64,000 nt of DNA from contig NZ_AKXQ01000007.1 of the NCBI RefSeq assembly GCF_000276805.1, forward strand, positions 62,001-126,000. Reading direction: 5' to 3'. Both the position numbers and the translations under genes were made by a program. Every line of letters starts with the position of its first letter. Position 1 is the stretch's first letter. The stretch comes from Moritella dasanensis ArB 0140 (GTDB lineage Bacteria > Pseudomonadota > Gammaproteobacteria > Enterobacterales > Moritellaceae). Below the pieces are notes generated by a model. That model saw only the letters and a list, made by a program, of their open reading frames with translations. It did no database searches and had not been told where the DNA came from. This document shows positions 1 through 7,248 of the stretch, one piece after another.

Positions 1-120
1 TACTTTTTATTAGTGAAGTAAGGGGAGGAGCAAGGACAAGATAAAGGCTTCGTTGCCTATTTGGCTTGGCGCTATTTTAGTTCCCTCCCTTTTTTTAAGG
101 GGAGGGTTAGGGTGGAGTCG
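1..120. repeat. GC-rich intergenic repeat, copy A (cut by window edge)
   Basis: This stretch closely matches 56988-57144: both contain the run TTCCCTCCCTTTT, then AAGGGGAGGG, an AGGGTGG block and a final GTCG, and both share the phrase TTGGCTTGGCGCT. The left arm is missing because the window starts inside the element. It lies directly downstream of the HapR-like regulator stop. The inverted C-rich and G-rich arms suggest a REP-like palindrome that could act as a transcription terminator; that role is inferred. Confidence 0.6.
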
Positions 121-146
121 TTCTTTGGCCGGGAGGGGGGCTTCTC

Positions 147-803
147 TTAAGCTTTCGCCAATGCCGACGTCACGTACTTCTCTAAAAACGCAATAATATC
201 TTCTCTACTCATCGGCTTTGGTTGATTAACCAGCTGCAAGATCATATAGCCTTGATTTGACAAACTGCGGGCAAACTCCGTGGTGGTTAAATAAGTGTTT
301 ATTTCACCAGATGCGATCGCGGGTGCTATTTTGTTACTGATAATCGCAATATTACTATCGAGTAAGGCCAAGTAACGTGGCCAGGTATCCTCACGAATCG
401 ATGAACTCCACTCCAGCCAGATATAGGTAAATTGTGGATTGTTGATTGCAGCATCGACAAAATCGGCTAAATAATCATGAATGGCTTGATGGGCACTTTT
501 ACTTGAATGGGAACTGTTGTTTTCTTGCCCGGTTATATCAATAAAGTTCTTTCGCACCATGTCACTGAAAAAATCTTCAATTTGTATTAATACATGATCA
601 ACCAGTTGTTCTCTGCTACTGAAGTAGTTAAATACCGTGGCAACTGAGACCTGCGCTAATGCTGCTATTTCGGCATGACCTGCACGACCCAGGCCGCGTT
701 TGGAGAATACTTCAATGGCACACAGCATCAATTGTTGCCGACGTGCTTCGGGGGATAGACGGGTACGCCGTCTGATTACTGCAGGCATTTCCATATGTTG
801 CAT
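147..803 (-). CDS. LuxR/HapR/OpaR-type quorum-sensing master regulator (TetR superfamily)
   Basis: A 218-residue TetR-superfamily DNA-binding regulator. The N-terminal helix-turn-helix contains RTRLSPEARRQQLM, the block AIEVFSKRGLGRAGHAEIA and QVSVATVFNYFSSREQLVD. These match the highly conserved DNA-binding domain of Vibrio LuxR, HapR, SmcR and LitR, which control quorum-sensing regulons. The C-terminal ligand and dimerisation half is more diverged, as is usual, but keeps the WLEWSSSIREDTWP block. It is divergent from hpt, and the luxR/hapR-hpt neighbourhood is also seen in Vibrio, which supports orthology. The start is ambiguous: ATGs at 803, 794 and 788 are all in frame and none has a strong ribosome site. 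The regulon and signal inputs cannot be read here. Confidence 0.85.
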   Translation of the reverse strand: MQHMEMPAVIRRRTRLSPEARRQQLMLCAIEVFSKRGLGRAGHAEIAALAQVSVATVFNYFSSREQLVDHVLIQIEDFFSDMVRKNFIDITGQENNSSHSSKSAHQAIHDYLADFVDAAINNPQFTYIWLEWSSSIREDTWPRYLALLDSNIAIISNKIAPAIASGEINTYLTTTEFARSLSNQGYMILQLVNQPKPMSREDIIAFLEKYVTSALAKA

Positions 804-1080
804 CCAGGTGAGAGTATATAAATGTTAAATTATTGTTAAGGTTATCACTAGGGTTACACTCAGTTCAACTGTAATGCGAAACTAATCGTATTTTTACAGC
901 CATGTTGGTGATGGTTTTATAACTAAAATAAGGTCGTTTTTATGAAACTGTTTAGATTATTGCCGCAGGACTGTTAAACTATGCGCAGCTATATTTGAGA
1001 TACCATTCTTGAATTATAAGATAACCCTATTTTTGATTTCAATTACTGCCTGCAGTACTGAAATCGTTTGGAGAATTAAC

Positions 1081-1614
1081 ATGAAACACACTGTTGAAGT
1101 GATGATCACTGAAGCTGATATTCAAGCAAAAGTAAAAGAGTTAGCGGCACAAATTGAAACACATTATAAAGATACCGAGACGCTAATCATTGTTTGCTTA
1201 TTACGTGGTTCGGTTATTTATATGTCGGATCTGTGTCGCCACATTAACTTGCCGGTTGAATTAGATTTCATGACCGCATCAAGCTACGGTAATTCAATGG
1301 AAAGTAACCGTGATGTACGTATCTTAAAAGATTTAGATAGCGACATTAAAGGTAAAGACGTACTTATCGTTGAAGACATCATTGATACGGGGTTCACGTT
1401 AAGCAAGATTAAAACGATGTTAGAACTGCGTGATCCTAAATCAATCACTATTACAACGTTACTAGATAAGCCTTCTCGTCGTGAAGTGGCTGTACCGGTT
1501 GATTGGGTTGGTTTTGAGATCCCTGATGAATTCGTGGTTGGTTATGGTATCGATTACGGTCAAAAATACCGTAACTTACCTTACGTAGGTAAAGTGGTAC
1601 CGCTAGAAGGTTAA
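1081..1614 (+). CDS. hpt: Hypoxanthine phosphoribosyltransferase
   Basis: Purine salvage enzyme that converts hypoxanthine (and guanine, less well) plus PRPP to IMP or GMP in the cytosol. The 177-residue product begins MKHTVEVMI, as in E. coli Hpt, and contains the PRPP-binding loop [11 protein letters not shown], the [10 protein letters not shown] flexible loop region, and the C-terminal [20 protein letters not shown]. The ATG at 1081 is chosen over an upstream in-frame codon at 1009 because TTTGGAGAATTAAC supplies a ribosome site and the length then matches the family. It is divergent from the HapR-like gene, and a structured repeat that can serve as its terminator follows. Confidence 0.96.
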   Translation: MKHTVEVMITEADIQAKVKELAAQIETHYKDTETLIIVCLLRGSVIYMSDLCRHINLPVELDFMTASSYGNSMESNRDVRILKDLDSDIKGKDVLIVEDIIDTGFTLSKIKTMLELRDPKSITITTLLDKPSRREVAVPVDWVGFEIPDEFVVGYGIDYGQKYRNLPYVGKVVPLEG

Positions 1615-1631
1615 GTTTCACTTAATCATCC

Positions 1632-1729
1632 AGAGTCGTTTAAAGACGTTCAGCTCGCCGTTAATACATCTATGTAGGCTTGGGCTGGCATCCCTGCCAG
1701 CAACAGCTGATCTTACTTTAAGCGACTCT
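1632..1729 (+). repeat. Cloverleaf-like structured repeat, copy 1
   Basis: A four-helix element can be drawn by hand. The outer stem pairs 1632-1645 with 1716-1729 (AGAGTCGTTTAAAG with CTTTAAGCGACTCT, one wobble). The second stem pairs 1650-1655 with 1705-1710 (TCAGCT/AGCTGA). One hairpin is TACAT-ct-ATGTA at 1665-1676 and another is GCTGGCA-TCCC-TGCCAGC at 1684-1701. A T-rich run follows the outer stem, so it can double as the hpt terminator. A second copy at 2810-2905 has different stem sequences but the same fold. Confidence 0.75.
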
Positions 1730-1867
1730 TTTTATTATCCCCCTTTTAGCTACAACAGACTCTAGCCTTTCATAGCTTGTTTAATGAAGAGTCACTACTT
1801 CCCTCTCGCATTTCTACGTTATTCCAGTATAATTCAGCTCCCATTCTTGATTAGGTTTGTTCATCAC

Positions 1868-2794
1868 ATGACATTAGCACTTGAAATAACAGGGCTCCAG
1901 AAGACCTATTCTGGCGGAGTTCAAGCGGTTAAAGATATAAATCTTACCGTAGCCAAAGGTGACTTCTATGCGCTATTAGGGCCTAACGGTGCGGGTAAGT
2001 CGACCACGATCGGCGTGATGAGCTCACTGGTAAATAAAACCGCCGGGCAAGTTAAGATCTTCGGTTACGATATTGATACAGACCTTGAAGCGGCAAAGAG
2101 CCATATTGGTTTAGTACCACAAGAATTTAATTTTAATCCGTTTGAGAAAATTGAAAACATTATCGTCAATCAAGCGGGTTATTACGGCGTACCACGTAAA
2201 GAAGCGTTAGTGCGTTGTGAAGCGTTATTAAAACAACTGGAATTATGGGATAAACGCCATGAAGCGGCGCGTAATTTATCGGGTGGTATGAAGCGTCGAT
2301 TAATGATCGCGCGCGCATTAGTACATAATCCTCAACTACTTATTTTAGATGAACCGACCGCGGGTGTTGATATTGAGTTACGCCGTACTATGTGGGAATT
2401 CTTGCAACGTAAGAATGAGCAGGGCATTACCATTATCCTGACGACCCATTATTTAGAAGAAGCGGAAATGCTGTGCCGTAATATTGGTATTATTGATAAA
2501 GGTCTGTTGATTGAGAATACCTCAATGAAGACGCTGTTATCGAAGCTCAATAGTGAATCCTACCTACTGGATGTGAACAGCCAATTAATTAAACCTGAAT
2601 TAGACGGTTACAGCTGCCGATTATTGGATGACCATACTTTAGAAGTTGATGTGGCTAAGGGTCGAGGTTTGAATTCGTTGTTTGCGCAATTAGCGGCGAT
2701 GAATATTCAAGTACAAGGTATCCGTAATAAAGAGAATCGTTTAGAAGCGTTGTTTATGGATATAGTGGAGCAGGGGCGGGGAAAACAAGCGTAA
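1868..2794 (+). CDS. yadG: ABC transporter ATP-binding protein YadG
   Basis: ATPase subunit of a two-gene ABC-2-type exporter whose substrate is not established. It has Walker A GPNGAGKST at residues 38-46, the Q-loop at Q85, the signature LSGGMKRR near 137-144, Walker B LLILDEP at 157-163 and the switch histidine in LTTHYLEEAEML. From the ATG at 1868 the protein is 308 residues, the length of E. coli YadG, and begins MTLALEI like it. The longer in-frame start at 1784 adds an unconserved extension and is rejected. The partner permease yadH lies 190 bases downstream, separated by a structured repeat. The same pair sits near hpt in E. coli. Confidence 0.93.
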   Translation: MTLALEITGLQKTYSGGVQAVKDINLTVAKGDFYALLGPNGAGKSTTIGVMSSLVNKTAGQVKIFGYDIDTDLEAAKSHIGLVPQEFNFNPFEKIENIIVNQAGYYGVPRKEALVRCEALLKQLELWDKRHEAARNLSGGMKRRLMIARALVHNPQLLILDEPTAGVDIELRRTMWEFLQRKNEQGITIILTTHYLEEAEMLCRNIGIIDKGLLIENTSMKTLLSKLNSESYLLDVNSQLIKPELDGYSCRLLDDHTLEVDVAKGRGLNSLFAQLAAMNIQVQGIRNKENRLEALFMDIVEQGRGKQA

Positions 2795-2809
2795 TACTTG
2801 TTTGTTCCA

Positions 2810-2905
2810 CGAATTGATTAAAGACGAGAGCTCGCCGTAAACCCATCCATGGGGGCTTGCGTTGGCATCCCTGCCAACAACAGCTCTCTTTCTTTAATGA
2901 ATTCG
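2810..2905 (+). repeat. Cloverleaf-like structured repeat, copy 2
   Basis: Same architecture as 1632-1729 with compensatory changes. The outer stem pairs 2810-2824 with 2891-2905 (CGAATTGATTAAAGA with TCTTTAATGAATTCG, one mismatch). The second stem GAGAGCT/AGCTCTC pairs 2826-2832 with 2882-2888. The hairpins are CCCAT-cc-ATGGG at 2842-2853 and GTTGGCA-TCCC-TGCCAAC at 2861-2878. Single-stranded segments such as CTCGCCGT, GGCTTG and the TCCC loop are conserved between copies. It sits between yadG and yadH, so it lies inside a presumed operon. Confidence 0.75.
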
Positions 2906-2984
2906 TTATTTGTGGAGATAGTGCTAGGCTGTCTGCATCGTATTAAGAGTTAGTTTTCACCGATATTTGAGTAGGTTAGTTAAA

Positions 2985-3755
2985 ATGAAACAAAATTATT
3001 TAATCGCGTTTAACAGTATTTTAAATAAAGAAATCACCCGTTTTACCCGTATTTGGGTGCAAACATTAGTACCGCCTGCGATCACTATGTCGTTGTACTT
3101 TGTAATATTCGGTAACCTGATTGGTTCTCGTGTCGGTCAGATGGATGGCTTTAGTTATATGGCATTTATCGTGCCTGGTTTGATCATGATGTCGGTGATC
3201 ACCAATTCGTATTCTAATGTCGCGTCGTCGTTTTACAGCGCTAAGTTTCAGGGTAATATTGAAGAGCTATTAGTATCACCTGTACCTACGTATATCATTA
3301 TTGCGGGTTATGTCGGCGGTGGTGTGGCTCGTGGCGTGCTGGTGGGCTTTATTGTTACCTGCGTATCGCTGTTCTTTGTGCCATTACAGATCCACAGTGT
3401 ATTGGTGATCGTCACTACGTTATTGCTGACTTCTATTTTATTCGCGTTAGCGGGTTTATTAAATGCCATCTTTGCGAAAAGCTTTGATGATATTTCAATT
3501 ATCCCGACGTTTATATTAACGCCATTAACCTATCTCGGGGGGGTATTTTATTCAACATCATTACTCCCGCCAGTATGGGAAACTATTTCACACGCCAATC
3601 CAATCATTTATATGGTCAGTGCATTCCGTAATGGTTTCTTAGGTATTGAAAATATTCCATTATTCTACTCATTTGCTGTCATCATTGGTTTCATTGCCGT
3701 GTTATATACACTGGTATATCGCTTGATCAGTAAAGGTGTAGGTTTAAGAAGTTAA
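2985..3755 (+). CDS. yadH: ABC-2 type permease YadH
   Basis: Membrane partner of YadG. The 256-residue product equals E. coli YadH in length and carries its conserved stretches: RFTRIWVQTLVPPAITM, FIVPGLIMMSVITNSYSN, NIEELLVSPVPT and LTPLTYLGGVFYS. About six hydrophobic segments fit the ABC-2 membrane fold. The ATG at 2985 is preferred over the upstream TTG at 2967 on family length. Co-expression with yadG is expected, although the structured repeat between them could attenuate read-through. The exported substrate is unknown. Confidence 0.93.
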   Translation: MKQNYLIAFNSILNKEITRFTRIWVQTLVPPAITMSLYFVIFGNLIGSRVGQMDGFSYMAFIVPGLIMMSVITNSYSNVASSFYSAKFQGNIEELLVSPVPTYIIIAGYVGGGVARGVLVGFIVTCVSLFFVPLQIHSVLVIVTTLLLTSILFALAGLLNAIFAKSFDDISIIPTFILTPLTYLGGVFYSTSLLPPVWETISHANPIIYMVSAFRNGFLGIENIPLFYSFAVIIGFIAVLYTLVYRLISKGVGLRS

Positions 3756-3765
3756 GAATAAACAA

Positions 3766-3849
3766 GACCCCCTCCCAACCTCCCCCTAAAGATAAGGGGA
3801 GGAGCTGTCTTATTCCCCCCTTTACTTTAAGGGGGGGCTAGGGGGGGTC
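3766..3849. repeat. GC-rich intergenic repeat, copy B (short form)
   Basis: The left arm GACCCCCTCCCAACCTCCCC and the right arm ending GGGGGGGCTAGGGGGGGTC form an imperfect inverted repeat. The left arm is also found at 56988, and a relative of the right arm closes both other copies. This copy lacks the central spacer of copies A and C. It lies between yadH and the methyltransferase gene, where it could fold as a terminator. Confidence 0.6.
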
Positions 3850-3880
3850 ATCACTAAATTATTTAAAACTGGTAAAAAAC

Positions 3881-4570
3881 ATGAACACAGAACAAGATGA
3901 CGCTATGGGTAACTCTCGCGAGATCACCACCAACCAAGCTGGCTTGAACGAGCACCTCGACGAAGTGGTATTAAAGCATCTCGCCCACAAATTCCGTAAA
4001 CCATACCGTAAACATACGGTTGAAGCGTTTGAGCAGATGCAAGCGATTGTCGCTGAGGATCCGCGTCCTATTATCTTTGATTCTTGCTGTGGTGTCGGTG
4101 AGAGTACGGCTAAGATCGCGCAGCTTCACCCAGACTGTTTAGTGTTTGGTATGGATAAGTCGGCAGACCGCTTAGACCGTAACGATCAACATCGTCATGC
4201 TCATCAAGTGGACGGGCAGGTTTATCACTTATTCCAAGTTGATTTAAACGATCTGTGGCGTTTAGCGGTTGATGCGGGTTGGCAGTTACACAAGCATTAT
4301 ATTTTGTATCCAAATCCTTGGCCAAAAGCCAAACACCTGCAACGTCGTTGGCATGGTGCTGCAGTATTTCCGTCTATTATTGCCTTGGGTGGAGAGTTGG
4401 AGTTACGTAGTAACTGGCCACTCTATTTACAAGAGTTTCAGCGTGCGTTGGAATTGGCTAAAGTGGATAGTGTATTGCAGACTTATGCCGCTGAAGAAGC
4501 GACAACACCGTTCGAGCGTAAATATTGGGCAAGTGGTCAAACCTCATGGCAATTGGTCGCTAATTTGTAA
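3881..4570 (+). CDS. TrmB-like SAM-dependent methyltransferase
   Basis: A 229-residue class I methyltransferase. The SAM-binding motif I is IIFDSCCGVGEST (about 64-76). The segment YPNPWPKAKHLQRR (about 143-156) resembles the FPDPWPK.RH..RR signature of tRNA (guanine-46-N7) methyltransferase TrmB. Pro-Asn replaces the usual Pro-Asp, and the N-terminal region differs from canonical TrmB, so it is probably a paralogue with an unproven substrate rather than the housekeeping enzyme. It stands alone, ending at a clear rho-independent terminator. The start at 3881 is the first ATG after the upstream repeat; the ATG at 3905 is an alternative. Confidence 0.7.
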   Translation: MNTEQDDAMGNSREITTNQAGLNEHLDEVVLKHLAHKFRKPYRKHTVEAFEQMQAIVAEDPRPIIFDSCCGVGESTAKIAQLHPDCLVFGMDKSADRLDRNDQHRHAHQVDGQVYHLFQVDLNDLWRLAVDAGWQLHKHYILYPNPWPKAKHLQRRWHGAAVFPSIIALGGELELRSNWPLYLQEFQRALELAKVDSVLQTYAAEEATTPFERKYWASGQTSWQLVANL

Positions 4571-4605
4571 TTAATTAGCCCCATCTTACATTTGCTTACA
4601 GTTTT

Positions 4606-4650
4606 AAAAAGCGCAGTTTGGTATTTTAATTTATACACTGCGCTTTTTTT
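4606..4650 (+). terminator. Rho-independent terminator after the TrmB-like gene
   Basis: AAAAAGCGCAGT (4606-4617) pairs perfectly with ACTGCGCTTTTT (4637-4648), followed by further T residues. It is 36 bases past the stop codon and closes the core-gene block before the polysaccharide locus. Confidence 0.85.
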
Positions 4651-4781
4651 ATGCTTGGGGATAACTAGGGGATAGTTAGTCATATTAAGCATGTTTTTTA
4701 AGTGGTTGTGTTTAATGCTTAGTCATGGTTATTGGTTTAATTTCATTGGTTGGTGAGATGTTAGGTATTAATACCAATACT

Positions 4782-4810
4782 ATTAAATTAAATTAAATTA
4801 AATTAAATTA
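4782..4810. repeat. ATTAA pentanucleotide tandem repeat
   Basis: Five or more uninterrupted copies of ATTAA occupy 4782-4810 in an AT-rich tract upstream of the polysaccharide promoter. The rest of the 4651-4950 gap holds no convincing gene. The tract could bend DNA, bind H-NS or vary in length by slippage; none of these is shown. Confidence 0.6.
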
Positions 4811-4956
4811 TATTATATTACTAACAATTGGTTATCCATTATGGAGTAGCTTAAATGCTTGATTAAGGTAAGGGATTATGCGAATATGGCCCCATTTTTG
4901 AGTGTTAATAGAAAATTAATAAGATAATAAATCACTGTTTATAATACTTTACAGAA

Positions 4957-4987
4957 TTGTTAGCGGTGATTTATTATGCTTTATAAT
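4957..4987 (+). promoter_or_regulatory. Candidate promoter of the surface-polysaccharide operon
   Basis: A perfect -10 TATAAT at 4982-4987 has a TTGTTA -35 candidate at 4957-4962; the spacing of 19 is long. Transcription would begin just before the JUMPstart element at 4998, the usual arrangement for RfaH-dependent operons. The assignment rests on motif matching only. Confidence 0.45.
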
Positions 4988-4997
4988 TTAATTAGTT

Positions 4998-5036
4998 ATC
5001 GGTCTTGGGGTACTGCAACCCTAGGGCGGTAGCGTG
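4998..5036 (+). promoter_or_regulatory. JUMPstart element with ops (RfaH recruitment site)
   Basis: The core ops sequence GGCGGTAGCGTG is present without mismatch at 5025-5036. The preceding 27 bases match the pattern of the 39-bp JUMPstart element, including the GGTACTG and CCCTAGG segments. In enterobacteria and vibrios ops pauses RNA polymerase in the leader and recruits RfaH, which suppresses termination across long polysaccharide operons. It lies about 440 bases upstream of the wza start and points into wza-wzb-wzc and the sugar genes. RfaH itself is not in the window. Confidence 0.85.
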
Positions 5037-5053
5037 TTTGTTGTGTCTGTAAA

Positions 5054-5269
5054 TTATTTATTTTTGGTTAAATATTTACGTTTATATTCAGATGCACGTG
5101 CAAATATCACCACAGAGACTAGCGTGAAAGCGATGCCGTTTGCATAAATGAGTTCTTCGTTTTCGATTAACTGATAAAGGCTAACTAGTATCACCAAGAT
5201 AACAACCATCAGATTGAGATTGTGTAGCCTAGGATGATCGTTAGTAAAAATGGCATAACGTCTGAACAT
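5054..5269 (-). CDS. Possible small membrane protein, antisense to the operon leader
   Basis: A 71-residue reading frame with two hydrophobic segments (about 20-36 and 42-58) and a basic C-terminal tail ending YKRKYLTKNK. I do not recognise a family. It is antisense to the JUMPstart-wza leader, so the long polysaccharide transcript would cross it. No strong ribosome site precedes its ATG. It may be a real two-span membrane peptide or a chance frame in AT-rich DNA. The remainder of the leader, 5270-5473, shows nothing else. Confidence 0.3.
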   Translation of the reverse strand: MFRRYAIFTNDHPRLHNLNLMVVILVILVSLYQLIENEELIYANGIAFTLVSVVIFARASEYKRKYLTKNK

Positions 5270-5473
5270 GATAATGTTTTACTCTGTCGTTATATATACG
5301 AAAATATGTATGTAGTTAACCTAACCTAACATATCTACATCGTACAGAATAAATTAAAATTAGAAATTAACGCCTAAATATGTGACCGGTATCTTGTTGC
5401 CTTGTTCATTTTAGTTATTTCCCCATCATCGGGGTATAATCCCGCCACTTTAAAAGATGTAACTCTGGAACCT

Positions 5474-6658
5474 ATGAATCATTATAAAAAATTATTGGTG
5501 GCTGCGGCCTTACCTATAATACTCGCGGGTTGTACTGTACCTGGCTCATACTTAAATGTAGATGATAAAACTACAAGTGCCAATGATGATCGTGACGGTA
5601 ATCGTTCAGAAAATGTTGATATTTTAGATCGCGTTAATTTATATCCATTAACAGCAGACAAAATGGCGACCTATAAAGCGCCGCGCCAAAGTGCCCAGAT
5701 TAACCCCGCGTTAGATGCCAAGTTAGCGGCGTATGAATACCGCGTTGGTGCTGGTGATATTTTAAATGTCACTATTTGGGACCATCCAGAACTAACTATT
5801 CCAGCCGGTTCTTACCGTAGTGCCAGTGAATCAGGTAACTGGGTACACGCAGACGGTACTATTTTCTATCCTTATATCGGCTTTGTTCAAGTTGCAGATA
5901 AAACGGTAGTTGAAATTCGCGCCATGTTAACTAAAAAACTAGCCAAGTTTATCGAAACACCACAAGTAGACGTGAATGTGGCGGCATTCCGCTCTAAAAA
6001 AACTTACATCACAGGTGAAGTGGATAAACCTGGTCAGCAGTTTATTACCAACGTGCCGTTAACACTGCTAGATGCGATTAACGATGCTGGTGGTTTAGCG
6101 GAAGAAGCTGATTGGCGTAATGTCACTCTCACACGTCAAGGTTCTGAACAAGCGTTGTCGCTACATGCATTAATGCAACGTGGTGATTTAACGCAAAACC
6201 GGTTATTAATGCCGGGTGATATTGTTCATGTACCACGTAATGATGGTCAAAAAGTATTTGTCATGGGTGAAGTTAACGAGCCTAAGTTATTAAAAATTGA
6301 TCGTGCAGGTATGAGCCTAACGGAAGCATTAAGCAGTGTTGGCGGTATTAACCAGTTAGCAGCCGATGCGACCGGTATCTTCGTTGTACGTGCTAACCGC
6401 GCTGTTGATATAGACAATGCTGAATCGACGACTGAGTCAAAAGAATCTAACAATACTATTGCTGACATTTATCAACTCGATATCAGTAATGCTGCAGCCT
6501 TGGTAATTGGTACAGAATTTGAATTACAACCTTACGATATCGTTTACGTAACAGCGGCGCCAATTACCCGTTGGAATCGTGTTATCGGTCAAATATTACC
6601 AACAATTTCAGGCTTTAACGAGCTAACTGAAGGCGTTAACCGTGTTCGTGCTTGGTAA
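5474..6658 (+). CDS. wza: Polysaccharide export outer-membrane lipoprotein Wza
   Basis: Forms the octameric outer-membrane channel for group 1/4-type capsule or exopolysaccharide. The start at 5474 is chosen because MNHYKKLLVAAALPIILAGC is a textbook lipoprotein signal, with the lipobox LAGC giving lipidation at Cys20; the longer frame from 5402 would bury it. The mature 394-residue precursor has the polysaccharide export domain (YRVGAGDILNVTIWDHPEL, about 90-108), then SLBB-type repeats such as KKTYITGEVDKPGQ and QKVFVMGEVNEP. The C-terminal RWNRVIGQILPTISGF is the membrane helix that forms the barrel. It is first in the operon, followed by its phosphatase and kinase partners. Confidence 0.95.
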   Translation: MNHYKKLLVAAALPIILAGCTVPGSYLNVDDKTTSANDDRDGNRSENVDILDRVNLYPLTADKMATYKAPRQSAQINPALDAKLAAYEYRVGAGDILNVTIWDHPELTIPAGSYRSASESGNWVHADGTIFYPYIGFVQVADKTVVEIRAMLTKKLAKFIETPQVDVNVAAFRSKKTYITGEVDKPGQQFITNVPLTLLDAINDAGGLAEEADWRNVTLTRQGSEQALSLHALMQRGDLTQNRLLMPGDIVHVPRNDGQKVFVMGEVNEPKLLKIDRAGMSLTEALSSVGGINQLAADATGIFVVRANRAVDIDNAESTTESKESNNTIADIYQLDISNAAALVIGTEFELQPYDIVYVTAAPITRWNRVIGQILPTISGFNELTEGVNRVRAW

Positions 6659-6714
6659 TTAATCGCGTTGGCATTAAAGAATGAATTGAAGGCTATGAAT
6701 TAAAAGGGTTTGCT

Positions 6715-7146
6715 ATGTTTAATAATATTTTAGTGGTATGCGTGGGTAATATTTGTCGCTCACCCTCGGGCGAGTATTTACTTAAGTCGTTATTACCGAA
6801 TAAAAATATCGAATCAGCGGGCGTTGGTGCATTAGTCGGTAAACCTGCAGATAAACAAGCTTGTCAGGTCGCAGAAGAACACGGCATTAGCTTAGCGGGT
6901 CATCAAGGTCGTCAGTTAACGTCTGCCTTGTGTCGAGAATTTGATTTGATCTTAGTTATGGAACAAGGTCATATCAACGCGGTGACTAATATTGCCCCTG
7001 AAGCCCGTGGTAAAACCATGCTGTTTAGTCATTGGTTACAAAAACAAGATATACCTGATCCGTATCGCCAAAGTAAAGAAGCGTTCGACCATGCTTATAA
7101 ACTCATTGAAGCTTCAGCTAAGGCTTGGGCGCTGAAGTTAAGTTAA
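6715..7146 (+). CDS. wzb: Low-molecular-weight protein-tyrosine phosphatase Wzb
   Basis: Cytosolic phosphatase that dephosphorylates the tyrosine cluster of Wzc, cycling the export machine. The P-loop CVGNICRS places the catalytic Cys at residue 9 and Arg at 15 (CX5R). The general acid lies in the DPYRQS motif near residue 115. At 143 residues it has the normal length. It lies 56 bases after wza and about 100 before wzc. The intergenic stretch that follows contains degenerate AAGCTAAAAGCAG-like duplications. Confidence 0.95.
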   Translation: MFNNILVVCVGNICRSPSGEYLLKSLLPNKNIESAGVGALVGKPADKQACQVAEEHGISLAGHQGRQLTSALCREFDLILVMEQGHINAVTNIAPEARGKTMLFSHWLQKQDIPDPYRQSKEAFDHAYKLIEASAKAWALKLS

Positions 7147-7248
7147 AAGCAGCAACAGCTAAGAGCAATTAAGTTGATAGAGCTAAGCTAAAAGCAGTTT
7201 GGTAAATAGACAAAAGCTAAATTTAAATATTGGAATTAGATAATAATT

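Noticed and set aside
1632-1729. Possible tRNA because of the cloverleaf shape
   Set aside because: It lacks the GGTTCNA T-loop, anticodon arm geometry and acceptor-stem length; outer stems are too long and a second copy has unrelated stem sequences.
4110-4574. Overlapping frames within the TrmB-like gene on both strands
   Set aside because: They are other-frame readings of a conserved methyltransferase with clear motifs.
4782-4820. CRISPR-like or iteron-like array
   Set aside because: Five-base AT repeats without spacers; neither CRISPR nor replication iterons fit. No CRISPR array, prophage or tRNA was seen anywhere in the window.
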